The notes under the pieces: model-generated | Seen by the model: the letters and a program-made list of their open reading frames with translations, nothing else | Database searches by the model: none | Told to the model about the DNA's origin: nothing | Part shown: one piece after another, positions 22,759-31,852 of the stretch | How the letters are laid out: each line of letters starts with the position of its first letter | How positions within the stretch are numbered: position 1 is the first letter of the stretch | Assembly: GCF_900101835.1 (NCBI RefSeq) | Contig: NZ_FNAF01000009.1 | Span: forward strand, 27,730-73,766 | Length of the DNA stretch: 46,037 nucleotides | Origin: Peptococcus niger | GTDB lineage: Bacteria > Bacillota > Peptococcia > Peptococcales > Peptococcaceae | Direction: 5' to 3' | Translations under genes and position numbers: made by a program

Positions 22759-23892
22759 ATGTATTGTATTTATGGTGCAGATGTTTATACACCAGAAGCA
22801 ATTGGTAAGCAGACTATTTATATTTCAGATGAAAAAATTGTTGCAGTGGACAAAGGCAAACCCTATGGACCACTAACAGAAATTATTGATGGTGAAAATC
22901 TAATTATAGTGCCAGGATTTATTGATTTACACGTACATATCACTGGTGCAGGGGGCGAAGCTGGTATGGCTTCACGAACTCCTGAATTAAGCATACAAGC
23001 GATGCTAGATGCAGGGATAACGACAGTGGGTGGTCTTTTAGGGACAGATACAGTGACCCGCTCTTTAGAAAATTTGCTTGGAAAAGCTCGTGGTTTGACA
23101 GAAGAAGGTGTTAGCGCAGTTATTTATACAGGAGGGTATAACTTTCCGTCGCCAACCTTGACGGGAAATATACGTAAGGATATCTTTCTAATACCTGAAG
23201 TTCATGGTGTCAAGCTTTCGTTAGCTGATCATCGATCCAGTTATCCTGAAAGAATAGAAATTGAAAGAATTTTATCTGATGTGCGGGTTGGAGGAATGCT
23301 CCGCAATAAAATTTTTCAGTTGCATATACATATTGGCGATGAAATGGAGAGACTTTCTATTTTACGTCGCATTTCAGAAGATAGACCTCATTTAGCTGCC
23401 CATATTACGGCTACCCACCTCAACCGCTCAGAAGAAGTATATCAGGATGGATTACTTTTAGTAAATAAGGGTGCCAATATGGATATTTCTACAGGTTTAA
23501 CTTCAAAAAATCTTCATGCAGACACATTAACAGCGAGTGAGGCCGTCAAAAGATATGTAGATAAAAAGTTGCCGCTGTCAAACTTGACCCTATCTAGTGA
23601 TGGGAATGGTAGCGCAGCAGAATATGGTATTGATGGGTCTATTATTGGTATGAGTGCTTCAAGCTTAAATAGCTTATATGAAGAATTTAAAATTATTGTA
23701 CAGGAAAAAATATTGCCATTAGAAGGGGCTTTAAAGCTAATAACATGCAATCCCGCAGTACGATTAGGACTGGATAAGAAAGGTAAAATTGCTGAAGGGA
23801 TGGATGCAGATATTCTTTTGTTAAGGAAAGATTTAAGTATACACTCCGTTATTGCCCGAGGGAAATGTATTTATAAAAATAAAGATATTTAA
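22759..23892 (+). CDS. iadA: Isoaspartyl dipeptidase (beta-aspartyl-peptidase)
   Basis: This 377-residue amidohydrolase has AAGGAGGG before the ATG. Metal ligands are visible in GFIDLHVHITGAGGE (His58, His60). Lys152 in EVHGVKLSLADHRS is the likely carbamylated lysine. Histidines lie in LHIHIGDE and ITATHLNRSEEVY, and the aspartate in LSSDGNGSAAEYG. It hydrolyses beta-aspartyl dipeptides left from damaged proteins or the diet. It is followed after 25 bases by an NhaC-type transporter, with which it forms an operon. AT-rich compared with neighbours. Confidence 0.93.
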   Translation: MYCIYGADVYTPEAIGKQTIYISDEKIVAVDKGKPYGPLTEIIDGENLIIVPGFIDLHVHITGAGGEAGMASRTPELSIQAMLDAGITTVGGLLGTDTVTRSLENLLGKARGLTEEGVSAVIYTGGYNFPSPTLTGNIRKDIFLIPEVHGVKLSLADHRSSYPERIEIERILSDVRVGGMLRNKIFQLHIHIGDEMERLSILRRISEDRPHLAAHITATHLNRSEEVYQDGLLLVNKGANMDISTGLTSKNLHADTLTASEAVKRYVDKKLPLSNLTLSSDGNGSAAEYGIDGSIIGMSASSLNSLYEEFKIIVQEKILPLEGALKLITCNPAVRLGLDKKGKIAEGMDADILLLRKDLSIHSVIARGKCIYKNKDI

Positions 23893-23917
23893 GTGTTTAT
23901 AGGAGGATAGGAAGATT

Positions 23918-25318
23918 ATGAGTGACACTATAAAAGAATATAAAAAACCAAGTTTTGGTTTTGCTTTAATATCAATTGGGACTATTGTTGTGCTAATGGC
24001 CGTTGGTCTTATTGTATTTAAAGCCAATATTCAATCGCTAATGCTTTTGGCTTGGGTCGTATTTGGACTTTTTGCATTTCGATTGGGCTGGCGATTTGAA
24101 GACTTGGAAGCTGCTGCCTTTCGAATGATTCATCAGGCTCTACAGGCAACAATTTTGATGGCAGCGGTTGGTGTATTAATTGCTGCATGGATTAGCGCTG
24201 GTACAGTGCCCACCATTATTTATGCGGGGCTCAAGGTTATCTCACCACAATTCTTTTTGTTAACAACAGCCTTAATATGTGCGATTACATCTACAGCAAC
24301 AGGATCAAGTTGGACAACTATGGGAACGGTTGGCTTATCCATGTTAGGCGTTGGCCTTGGATTAGGGATTCCGGTGGGCTTAACGGCCGGGGCGATTATA
24401 TCAGGGTCCTATTTTGGTGACAAAATGTCCCCTTTATCTGATAGTACACTCTTGGCTGCTGCGGTTTGCAAGGTCCCAGTATTCACTCATATTAGACATA
24501 TGCTATACACTACCGGCCCTGCAATGATTATTGCATGTATTTTATATACATTTCTAGGCTTTAAATATGCTGGTAGTGGATTTGACCATGGGGATATTAA
24601 TGCAATATTAAATGGTTTTAATTCTATCTTTAAAATTTCCTGGGTGACTTTACTCCCTGCTTTAGTAGTCTTAATAATGATTTTTAAAAGAGTATCGGCT
24701 GTTTTTTCTGTTTTAATAGGTGCCATAGTGGGTTTGGTAATAGCTGTACTTTATCAAGGATTTGATATTCAAACTGTTTTGAGCTCAGTTTGGATGGGGT
24801 TTGAACCGGAAACAAATGATGAATTAATGATTTCTTTTCTAAAACGTGGTGGTATTTCTAGCATGATGAGCACTATAGCCTTAATGCTTTTTGCCTTAGG
24901 TTTGGGTGGCATGATGCGTGAGACGGGCGTTCTTCATGTCATTTTGGAAGGATTATCTAAAGGAATTAAAAGTATTCCTCGTTTAGTTTTTTCAACAATG
25001 ATTGTTAGTTATTTTAGCTCAGCTATTTCAGGTTCAATGCACTTTTCGGCAGTTATTACAGGTACATTAATGGAGGACTTTTTCCAGAAATTTAATCTTC
25101 GACCTGAAAACTTATCACGTATTATAGAAGATTGTGGGACATTGGGGGCTGCGTTAATACCTTGGTCAACAAATGCAGTTTTTATTATGGGGATGTTAGG
25201 AGTGGAGTATTTAGAGTACTTACCTTATGCATTTTTGAACTGGATAGATCCGTTAATTTCTCTTTTCTTGGGGATTACTGGTATTGCCATGACTAAGCTT
25301 GTCGTAAAAAGACAGTAA
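23918..25318 (+). CDS. NhaC-family Na+/H+ antiporter-like transporter
   Basis: This 466-residue membrane protein has about 11-12 helices. TATGSSWTTMGTVGLSMLGV and SGSYFGDKMSPLSDSTLLAA are the NhaC signature, with the acidic residues of the ion path. AGGAGG lies upstream. Family members exchange sodium for protons, or organic acids and amino acids with sodium (as in the MleN malate-lactate type). Cotranscription with iadA makes a role in substrate uptake plausible, but that is inference. Confidence 0.88.
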   Translation: MSDTIKEYKKPSFGFALISIGTIVVLMAVGLIVFKANIQSLMLLAWVVFGLFAFRLGWRFEDLEAAAFRMIHQALQATILMAAVGVLIAAWISAGTVPTIIYAGLKVISPQFFLLTTALICAITSTATGSSWTTMGTVGLSMLGVGLGLGIPVGLTAGAIISGSYFGDKMSPLSDSTLLAAAVCKVPVFTHIRHMLYTTGPAMIIACILYTFLGFKYAGSGFDHGDINAILNGFNSIFKISWVTLLPALVVLIMIFKRVSAVFSVLIGAIVGLVIAVLYQGFDIQTVLSSVWMGFEPETNDELMISFLKRGGISSMMSTIALMLFALGLGGMMRETGVLHVILEGLSKGIKSIPRLVFSTMIVSYFSSAISGSMHFSAVITGTLMEDFFQKFNLRPENLSRIIEDCGTLGAALIPWSTNAVFIMGMLGVEYLEYLPYAFLNWIDPLISLFLGITGIAMTKLVVKRQ

Positions 25319-25540
25319 ATATAGACTATGGGTGTATTAAAAGGCCAGGCTTGTGGCATGCTATAGTAATAATAATTAAGTTTCAGAAATAAATTGCTCA
25401 ATACTCTTTGAGAATATTGGGTAAATCAAATTGATCTCGGTAACTTTTCTTAGAACGGCAAATCTTTGTTATAGTCTCACTTTGAATGTGGATGATATTA
25501 AATATAACTTTTATTTCTTGCCAAGAAATAATCATAAGAC

Positions 25541-25613
25541 ATAGACATATTCTTTTTAGATGTACGGGCTTTCCTCAAGACGAGTACATCAAAAAGAATA
25601 TGTCTTTTCTTTT
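25541..25613 (+). terminator. Large terminator hairpin downstream of first nhaC-like gene
   Basis: AGACATATTCTTTTTAGATGTAC pairs with GTACATCAAAAAGAATATGTCT, a 22-bp stem with one bulge, and is followed by TTTTCTTTTT. Confidence 0.75.
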
Positions 25614-25672
25614 TGAAAAATATTTCACAACAAGAATTTTAATTACAAAAAAATTTTAACATATAAAAAATA

Positions 25673-25701
25673 TTGACAAACAAAACGCCTGGTGATAGTA
25701 T
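25673..25701 (+). promoter_or_regulatory. Promoter upstream of second nhaC-like gene
   Basis: TTGACA (25673-25678) and TAGTAT (25696-25701) are spaced by 17 bases in an A/T-rich stretch. It would drive the decayed region and the second nhaC/regulator/desulfhydrase genes. Confidence 0.65.
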
Positions 25702-26229
25702 TATAAAAAAAAGAAATAAAATCTATAAGGGAGGCGGGAATACTTTTATTAAATAAATCATGAAAAAATTGGAAATAATAAGGAGGTGTTTTATATATTA
25801 AAAGTAAAATGGCTGGTGTGTTCAAATTTAAGAGGCTAAGAATAACGGTTGGTTTTATGAAGGAGGTAATTAATTATACCTATAAGATTAAAGTGCAGGA
25901 ATGCGTCGAGTATAGTAGAGCGTCATTGATATAAATAAAAAATAGAAATGAATATAAAGAGATTGAATGGAAGATTTCTGAAGATGGAGTGTTTATGACC
26001 TGCTTTTTGTAGGAGAGATTGCTTTAGATATACGTATATTCACATCTAATAAGCATATCATTTCAAATGAATAAAATTCAGAAAATTTAGCCTTTACAGA
26101 TTTTAGCAGTATTTTGAAGAAGATAAAACGCTATTAAGTTTCCCTGAGTGAAAATATTGTAAAGATGCTCCAAATGAGAACAATAAAAAGGCGTTTAAAG
26201 TTCGAGTGGATTTTGAAAGGAAGATCTTC

Positions 26230-27630
26230 ATGGGAAAAGATCACAAAAAGCTTCAAATGTATGGTGGTGTTTTTGGTGGAATTGCACCCTTAATTGTTTT
26301 TGTAACAGTTTTAATCTACTTATCCGTAATGGAAAAAGGTAGTATTACAGCTTTTTGGGTTGGCGGATGGTTTGCATTAGTTGCGGGTCTGTTTTTAGCA
26401 AAAGAAAAAACAGATTATTGCAATTCGATTTTGCGAGGTTTGAGAAATCAAAACGGTATGGTAGTCATTATGGCTTGGCTATTTGCGGGAATTTTAGGTA
26501 AACTAATGGTAGCAGGCGGTCTGGTTTCTGGCTTATTGTGGTTTGGCTTAAACTTTCATGTTACAGGAAGTCTGTTTACGGCCCTTACTTTTATTTCAGC
26601 TATGCTTTTTTCGATGGGAACAGGAACATCAACGGGAACGGTATTATCTCTGATTCCGGTATTATATCCAGCAGGTGTTTACTTAGGAAGTGATCCCTTA
26701 TGGTTAGCCGTAGCTGTTCTAGCTGGAGCGGCTTTTGGGGATAATGTGGCGCCTATATCTGATACCACTATTGTTTCTGCTTATACTCAAGGAGCCACAA
26801 TGAAAGAAGTCGTAAAAAGTAGACTTCCATTGGCTTTATGTGCAGCGGCTATTTCTCTCATTATATTTTTGCTTTTTGGCGGAGGCGGATCGGTTGAGCC
26901 CGTACCTTCTATGAAAGTTGAAGTAGCGCCACAAGGCCTACTTGTTTTTCTGAGCTTTTTTATTGTAATATTTGCTGCCTTAAAAGAACGTCATATTATT
27001 GAGGCTTTAATATATGGAAATTTAAGTGCGGTGATTTTTGGCTTACTTAATGGATGCTTAAAATTAAGCACATTGTTTTCTCTGCCCGAGACACGTGGTG
27101 AGAGCACTGGTCTAATAGAAGATGGCATTGCTGGAGTCTCGGGTCCAATCATATTTACACTTTTTATTTTAGCCATCACACAAGTGCTGGTGGATTCAGG
27201 AATTATGGCACAGTTTCTAAATTTTGCTTCTAGAACAGTCGCAAAATCGGTTCGTCAAGCAGAAGCGACTATCATAATGGTTTCTCTCCTTGCCTCTATT
27301 CCCATTGCAGCCAACGCACCAGCTATTCTTTTAGTTGGGCCTAGCATTGTAAAACCTCTTGGAGAAAAATATAATCTTGCTCCTGCTCGGAAAGCGAATT
27401 TAATGGACTGTTCTGTATGTACTTTATTTTTCATATTACCTTGGCATATAGCAGTTATAGTCTGGTATAGTACATTAAGTTCAACGGCAGATACATGGAA
27501 TGTCACAAAACCCTTAATTTCAGCAGCTTTACTTAATCCTTATTGCTGGGCGTTGTTAATCGTTTTAATAGTTTCGGTTGTTACTGGATGGAATAGACAA
27601 TATGCTAACAATACAAATATTAAGTCTTAA
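26230..27630 (+). CDS. NhaC-family Na+/H+ antiporter-like transporter (second copy)
   Basis: This 466-residue protein starts at the ATG at 26230, preceded by AAAGGAAG; an in-frame GTG at 26206 is less likely. FSMGTGTSTGTVLSLIPVLY and GAAFGDNVAPISDTTIVSAY are NhaC signatures. It is only distantly similar to the copy at 23918, so it is a different subgroup and not a recent duplicate. It precedes a YheO-like regulator and a D-cysteine desulfhydrase-like enzyme, so import of their substrate is a reasonable guess. Confidence 0.88.
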   Translation: MGKDHKKLQMYGGVFGGIAPLIVFVTVLIYLSVMEKGSITAFWVGGWFALVAGLFLAKEKTDYCNSILRGLRNQNGMVVIMAWLFAGILGKLMVAGGLVSGLLWFGLNFHVTGSLFTALTFISAMLFSMGTGTSTGTVLSLIPVLYPAGVYLGSDPLWLAVAVLAGAAFGDNVAPISDTTIVSAYTQGATMKEVVKSRLPLALCAAAISLIIFLLFGGGGSVEPVPSMKVEVAPQGLLVFLSFFIVIFAALKERHIIEALIYGNLSAVIFGLLNGCLKLSTLFSLPETRGESTGLIEDGIAGVSGPIIFTLFILAITQVLVDSGIMAQFLNFASRTVAKSVRQAEATIIMVSLLASIPIAANAPAILLVGPSIVKPLGEKYNLAPARKANLMDCSVCTLFFILPWHIAVIVWYSTLSSTADTWNVTKPLISAALLNPYCWALLIVLIVSVVTGWNRQYANNTNIKS

Positions 27631-27648
27631 ATTAAAAAGGAGAGGTCA

Positions 27649-28299
27649 ATGGATTCGAGGTTATCTCAATATGTGGTATTTGCGGATGCTTTATATGAAT
27701 TTTGGGGAGATATCTCTGAAATCGTCATTCATGATCTAAGAAAACCAAATAGTTCGATCGTATATATTAAGGGCAATTTAACGCAACGGAAAATAGGTGA
27801 AGCGACTACAAATATTATCATAAATGAATTATCTAAAAAACCGGAAGAAAGATCTCGATATTTAATAACGGATATGAAGACAAAAAATGGTAAAATATTA
27901 AGATCTTTGAGTATTTTTTTATCAGATGAACAAGGGGTCTATGGATGTTTTTGTATTTTAATAGATCCAACCTATTTAAATTTAGTAATCAAGTATTTCG
28001 AGAGTTTCCTTAATAAAAACAATACCAAGGTTATAGAAAAGGAAATTGTTGATAAAAGTGATATTGATATTCCTTTTGTGACAGAAAGACTAATTGATGA
28101 AGCGATTTCCGATAGCCAGGTAACCGTTGAATTCATGCAAAAAGAAGATAAGTTGAAGGTAGTATCTAGGTTGCAAAATAAAGGTATTTTTCTAATGAAA
28201 GGGAGTGTTGAGCGTGTAGCTTCAAAATTAAAAATATCAAAATATACAGTGTATAATTATTTGGATGAAATTAAAGCAGAAAAAACTTATGGAAAATGA
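27649..28299 (+). CDS. YheO/DauR-like transcriptional regulator (PAS-like plus helix-turn-helix)
   Basis: This 216-residue protein has an N-terminal PAS-like YheO domain (FWGDISEIVIHDLRKPNSSI...EQGVYGCFCILID) and a C-terminal helix-turn-helix (GSVERVASKLKISKYTVYNY). AAAAGGAGAGG precedes the ATG. YheO-family regulators such as DauR control D-amino-acid catabolism in other bacteria. Its position between an NhaC-like transporter and a D-cysteine desulfhydrase-like gene fits such a role. The effector is unknown. Confidence 0.85.
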   Translation: MDSRLSQYVVFADALYEFWGDISEIVIHDLRKPNSSIVYIKGNLTQRKIGEATTNIIINELSKKPEERSRYLITDMKTKNGKILRSLSIFLSDEQGVYGCFCILIDPTYLNLVIKYFESFLNKNNTKVIEKEIVDKSDIDIPFVTERLIDEAISDSQVTVEFMQKEDKLKVVSRLQNKGIFLMKGSVERVASKLKISKYTVYNYLDEIKAEKTYGK

Positions 28300-28315
28300 T
28301 ATGGAGGATGAAATC

Positions 28316-29341
28316 ATGAATTTAGCTCAATTTCCGAGAAAAAGATATACTTATGGCAACACTCCTATTGAATATTTGCCACATTTTAGTAAAGCTTTAG
28401 GAGATGTTGTAAACATCTATATCAAGAGGGATGATTTATTAGGGCTGACAGCTGGTGGCAATAAAACAAGAAAATTAGAATTCCTTATGGCTGATGCGTT
28501 GCAGAAGGGTGCAGATACAATTATTACTTGTGGAGCTGTACAATCGAATCACTGCCGACTAACGTTAGCTGCAGCAGTTAAAGAAGGGCTGGCTTGTCAT
28601 TTAGTTTTAGAAGAACGTGTTAAAAATTCTTATAATAAAGATGCAAATGGGAACAACTTTCTTTATCGCTTATTAGGCGCTGATGGATATAAAGTGGTGG
28701 ATGGCGGAAGCGATATGATGCAAGCGATGGAGGAGCTAGCTGAGGAATTAAAATCTTGCGGAAAGCGGCCGTATATTATTCCTGGTGGCGGTTCGAATGA
28801 AATCGGTGCTTTAGGATATGTTTCATGTGCTCAAGAAATTATGGGGCAAATGTTTGAACAAGGATTAACCTTTGATTCGCTAGTTTGTGCAAGTGGAAGT
28901 GCTGGAACACATGCAGGATTACTTGTGGGCATGGAAGGCAATCGTATGGAGATGCCTATCGTGGGCATTAGTGTAAATAGAAAAAAAGATGTTCAAGAAA
29001 AAGTTGTGCATGGTTTAACGCAAAAACTAATAAAAAAATTAAACTTGAACTTTGAAATAGCGAAAAGTAAAGTAACAGTATTTGATGATTATGTTGGTGA
29101 CGGTTATTCACTTCCTACAAAGGCAATGGTTGAAGCGGTTAATATGTTGGCCAAAACAGAAGGTATTTTATTAGATCCTGTATACACGGGCAAAGCAATG
29201 TCAGGTTTCATTGATTTGATTAGAAAGGGATATTTCGCACAAGGCAGTGATGTTTTATTCCTTCATACTGGTGGGTCCCCGGCTCTTTATAGCTATACAG
29301 AAGTAATTAATGGGAATACTTTAGAATGGAATAATCGGTAA
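28316..29341 (+). CDS. D-cysteine desulfhydrase / ACC-deaminase-like PLP enzyme
   Basis: This 341-residue protein starts at the ATG at 28316 with GGAGGATG before it; the frame is open further upstream inside the regulator gene. AGGNKTRKLEF carries the PLP-binding lysine (Lys50). CGAVQSNHCRLT, IPGGGSNEIGALGY and LHTGGSPALYSY are family blocks. D-cysteine desulfhydrase makes pyruvate, H2S and ammonia, whereas ACC deaminase is a close relative; the two are hard to separate by eye. It ends the island and is followed by a strong terminator. Confidence 0.88.
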   Translation: MNLAQFPRKRYTYGNTPIEYLPHFSKALGDVVNIYIKRDDLLGLTAGGNKTRKLEFLMADALQKGADTIITCGAVQSNHCRLTLAAAVKEGLACHLVLEERVKNSYNKDANGNNFLYRLLGADGYKVVDGGSDMMQAMEELAEELKSCGKRPYIIPGGGSNEIGALGYVSCAQEIMGQMFEQGLTFDSLVCASGSAGTHAGLLVGMEGNRMEMPIVGISVNRKKDVQEKVVHGLTQKLIKKLNLNFEIAKSKVTVFDDYVGDGYSLPTKAMVEAVNMLAKTEGILLDPVYTGKAMSGFIDLIRKGYFAQGSDVLFLHTGGSPALYSYTEVINGNTLEWNNR

Positions 29342-29431
29342 ATCAATATGCGTTTGCAGAAATTTTTATGATTTTTCATCTATTGAGAAATTTATTAACT
29401 ACCTGCAACGCTGGTAAAAAATCATATAATA

Positions 29432-29472
29432 AAGCGCGCCTATTTGCTGAATTTCGGCAAATAGGCGCGCTT
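29432..29472. terminator. Bidirectional terminator between dcyD-like gene and tRNA-Ser
   Basis: AAGCGCGCCTATTTGC and GCAAATAGGCGCGCTT form a perfect 16-bp stem with a nine-base loop. It serves convergent transcripts and sits at the right edge of the AT-rich island. Confidence 0.82.
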
Positions 29473-29495
29473 ATGTGTGATGCTAATTCTTTTTA

Positions 29496-29582
29496 CGGAG
29501 AGTCAGGGATTCGAACCCTGGGTACCCTCTCGGGTACACGACATTTCGAGTGTCGCACCTTCAACCGCTCGGACAACTCTCC
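29496..29582 (-). tRNA. tRNA-Ser (anticodon CGA)
   Basis: On the minus strand the 87-base sequence has acceptor arms GGAGAGT/ACTCTCC, a D-arm, the anticodon stem CGACA/TGTCG with loop CTCGAAA (anticodon CGA), a long variable arm typical of serine tRNAs, and GGTTCGAATCC in the T-arm. The CCA end is not encoded. It starts four bases after the tadA stop codon, so it may be cotranscribed with tadA. Confidence 0.95.
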
Positions 29583-29586
29583 AAAA

Positions 29587-30039
29587 TTATCTGCGCTTTG
29601 CTGCAAAAAAGCGACGGGTTAATGCGGCGCATTTTTCTTGTGCCAATGGACCAACGATGTGAACGTTGTGGGGGAAACCGGGAAACTGAACCAGGTTGAG
29701 GCAACTGCCGCAGGCGCCGGTTTTGGGTTCATCGCAGCCGTAGTAAAGGGTGTGGATGCGGGCCATGACCAGGGCGCCGGCGCACATGGGGCAAGGTTCA
29801 TGGGTGACGTAAAGGTCACAATCCTTTAATTGCCAGCTGCCGAGTGCTTTTCCGGCTTCTCGGAGGGCGATGATTTCCGCGTGGGCGGTGGGGTCATGGT
29901 GGGCTTCGCGCAAATTATGGGCACGTGCGATGATTTGATCTCGCAGGACAATGACGCAACCGACGGGAACATCGCCGCTGAGAAGGGATTTTTCCGCTTC
30001 TATGATGGCTTCGTTTAAGAATTGTAGATGCTTGCTCAT
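29587..30039 (-). CDS. tadA: tRNA-specific adenosine deaminase
   Basis: This 150-residue protein has the zinc ligands and catalytic glutamate in PTAHAEIIALR (His53, Glu55) and EPCPMCAGALVMARI (Cys83, Cys86). It converts A34 to inosine in tRNA-Arg(ACG). The C-terminal GFPHNVHIVGPLAQEKCAAL is typical of TadA. AGGAGGGG precedes the ATG. The tRNA-Ser gene follows after four bases on the same strand. Confidence 0.96.
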   Translation of the reverse strand: MSKHLQFLNEAIIEAEKSLLSGDVPVGCVIVLRDQIIARAHNLREAHHDPTAHAEIIALREAGKALGSWQLKDCDLYVTHEPCPMCAGALVMARIHTLYYGCDEPKTGACGSCLNLVQFPGFPHNVHIVGPLAQEKCAALTRRFFAAKRR

Positions 30040-30203
30040 AAGGCCCCTCCTGAGAGTTCCGTAATATCATAGCGAAGGATGATTTTTTTGTCAAGTTTCA
30101 AGGCTGATACGGATGGGTATATGTTTGACTGTAAGCTGATTTGCAAAACATGCCCCTGAGATGTTTTTAGGGTGGCGTGGTCACATAGGATAGGAGGAAT
30201 AGC

Positions 30204-30797
30204 ATGGCTAAAGAGGTAAAGGAAGCGATGCTTTGGCGTCGTTCTAATTATGATTTAACGCCTAAATTGCCGATTTCAGATGCGGCATTGCAGGCATTGC
30301 TTAAGACGGTTGCGGAAGCGGCGCCATCGCCGATGAATGTCCAGAGTGGGCGCTTGGTTTTATTGCTGGGTGATCGGCATAAAAAACTGTGGGAAATTGT
30401 TCGCGAAACCTTGCGCCGGGTGGTCAATGATGCGGAGGCCTTTAAAGCGACGGAGGCAAAGATAGAGGGCTTTGCGGCCGGTTACGGCACGATTCTGTAT
30501 TATAATTTACCCCAGAAGATCACAGACTTACAGGAAAAATATCCGACTTATGCGCATAACTTTCCGCGCTGGGCGGATCAGGTCCAGGGCGTCCTCTTAC
30601 AATCGGTTTGGACGGCGCTGGCCGGAGAAGGCATTGCGGCCAATATTCAGCATTACAATCCGCTGATTGATGAAGCGGTAGCCGAGGCTTTTGATATTCC
30701 GTCAGATTGGGAGTTGATCGGGCAAATGCCCTTCGGCCTTCCCGGGAGCCTACCGGAACCGCGGGAGACGGATGAGTTGTTGACGGTTCGGGCATAG
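30204..30797 (+). CDS. Nitroreductase-family protein
   Basis: This 197-residue protein has AGGAGG before the ATG. The segment LWRRSNYDLTPKLPISDAAL gives the R-R-S-x-x-x motif of FMN-binding nitroreductases, followed by AEAAPSPMNVQSGRLVLLLG. The C-terminal part (QMPFGLPGSLPEPRE) resembles fatty-acid repression HB-type nitroreductases. It would reduce nitro or quinone compounds with NAD(P)H in the cytosol. No partner gene. Confidence 0.88.
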   Translation: MAKEVKEAMLWRRSNYDLTPKLPISDAALQALLKTVAEAAPSPMNVQSGRLVLLLGDRHKKLWEIVRETLRRVVNDAEAFKATEAKIEGFAAGYGTILYYNLPQKITDLQEKYPTYAHNFPRWADQVQGVLLQSVWTALAGEGIAANIQHYNPLIDEAVAEAFDIPSDWELIGQMPFGLPGSLPEPRETDELLTVRA

Positions 30798-30864
30798 ACA
30801 TATTGGTTCAAGCTCTGCGCATGCGTAGGGCTTTTTTATTTTGGGGCAGCGGGCCCTTTGGCCA

Positions 30865-31371
30865 TTAGGCGTTAAGGACTTTGATGGCGGTGGTGACTGC
30901 TTTTGACTGTTGGCGGATTTGCTCAGCAATGCGGGCGTACTGGCAGGCAGTTTCTGTGGACTTTGCCAGTGGCGGCACCTGGGCCTTGCTGCCATCAGGA
31001 TAAACGGCGACATAGGTGACAAAGCCAATGGCGGCAAGAATCGCCGGGCCTTGTTCCGGAACAATTTCACCGTAGACGATGGCGTCCATGGAGCTGCTGC
31101 CGGTGTCGATGATAGTTGCGGTGAAGCGGATCAAATCGTCCAAGAGTGGCGATTGTAAAAAGCGAATGTCGTGGAAAGCGGCGGTGAAGACTTTCTTGCC
31201 GTGCTGCCGGTCGGTCTTGCCCTGGTTGGCCCAACTGTGGCAGCAGGTACCGGTGGCATCGTCCATGTAGGTCATGATGACGCCGCCGTGCATGGTTTGA
31301 TTGGGGTTCATGTCGGCGGCGGTGACCTGGTAATAGAATTCTCTGGTGCTGATGTTTCGATAAAGAGCCAT
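30865..31371 (-). CDS. Acyl-CoA thioesterase (hot-dog fold)
   Basis: This 168-residue protein starts at the ATG at 31371 with GGAGGCG upstream; the longer open frame is ignored. NPNQTMHGGVIMTYMDDATG is the conserved segment of the BACH/YciA-type acyl-CoA hydrolases. It hydrolyses acyl-CoA to free acid and CoA. Chain-length preference is not predictable. It is convergent with the nitroreductase gene. Confidence 0.85.
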   Translation of the reverse strand: MALYRNISTREFYYQVTAADMNPNQTMHGGVIMTYMDDATGTCCHSWANQGKTDRQHGKKVFTAAFHDIRFLQSPLLDDLIRFTATIIDTGSSSMDAIVYGEIVPEQGPAILAAIGFVTYVAVYPDGSKAQVPPLAKSTETACQYARIAEQIRQQSKAVTTAIKVLNA

Positions 31372-31817
31372 AAGACGCCTCCAAAAGAGTTTATATTTTT
31401 GCCTTACTTGAGCCTCGGCTTGCCAAAAGAAAAGGGGCAAACAAAAAACCACCGGCTATACCGGTGAGGGTCAAGAAGCCTCAGATGTTAAGATAAGAGG
31501 GGCACCAACCACCCTATCCAAACAAAGAGACAAATTCAAATGAATAATAAAAGTCTATCACATACCTGGTGGAATTGTAACCATCATATTGGCCTTGACC
31601 TCAGTGGCCTTGGCATGAAATAAATGGGGAAATAAGACAAATAGACGAGGACCTTCTTGCAAGCTAGTATAGCGGGGGCCTTTAAAGGGCGTATCACTCC
31701 GGTTGCAGGCGAGCAGGATAAGATGCCGTGCTGATCATTTCAGGGCAGGCGGCCTTTTCCTTTTTAGGGATGGTGCGATCGGCCGGTTAAGCCGGTGGGG
31801 CTTAGACTTTTTCTGCC
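31372..31817. other. Intergenic region without recognisable gene
   Basis: I see no supported ORF or RNA here, only a weak hairpin near 31451-31470 and scattered GC-rich blocks. A promoter for the thioesterase on the minus strand should lie near its start. Confidence 0.5.
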
Positions 31818-31846
31818 TTGACAAGTAAAAATGCCATGGCTAAGAT
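31818..31846 (+). promoter_or_regulatory. Promoter of MATE gene
   Basis: TTGACA (31818-31823) and TAAGAT (31841-31846) are spaced by 17 bases. Confidence 0.75.
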
Positions 31847-31852
31847 AAATTC

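Larger units (their letters stand above)
25319..26229. other. AT-rich 0.9-kb intergenic region with terminator, promoter and decayed coding traces
   Basis: No intact gene is seen. Notable parts are a long hairpin (25541-25606), a strong promoter (25673-25701) and several good ribosome binding sites (AAGGAGGTG near 25790, GAAGGAGGT near 25860) followed only by very short frames. One frame after 25859 reads MKEVINYTYKIK and then breaks up, which faintly recalls an HPr-like protein. This looks like the ruin of one or more small genes. Confidence 0.5.

Noticed and set aside
25859-25935. HPr-like gene start
   Set aside because: Only about a dozen residues are suggestive and the frame breaks at once. 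Kept as a speculative note, not a gene call.
29480-29600. Attachment-site duplication of the tRNA-Ser 3' end at the left edge of the AT-rich island
   Set aside because: I looked around 22.5-22.8 kb for the T-arm/acceptor sequence and saw none, and no integrase is present.
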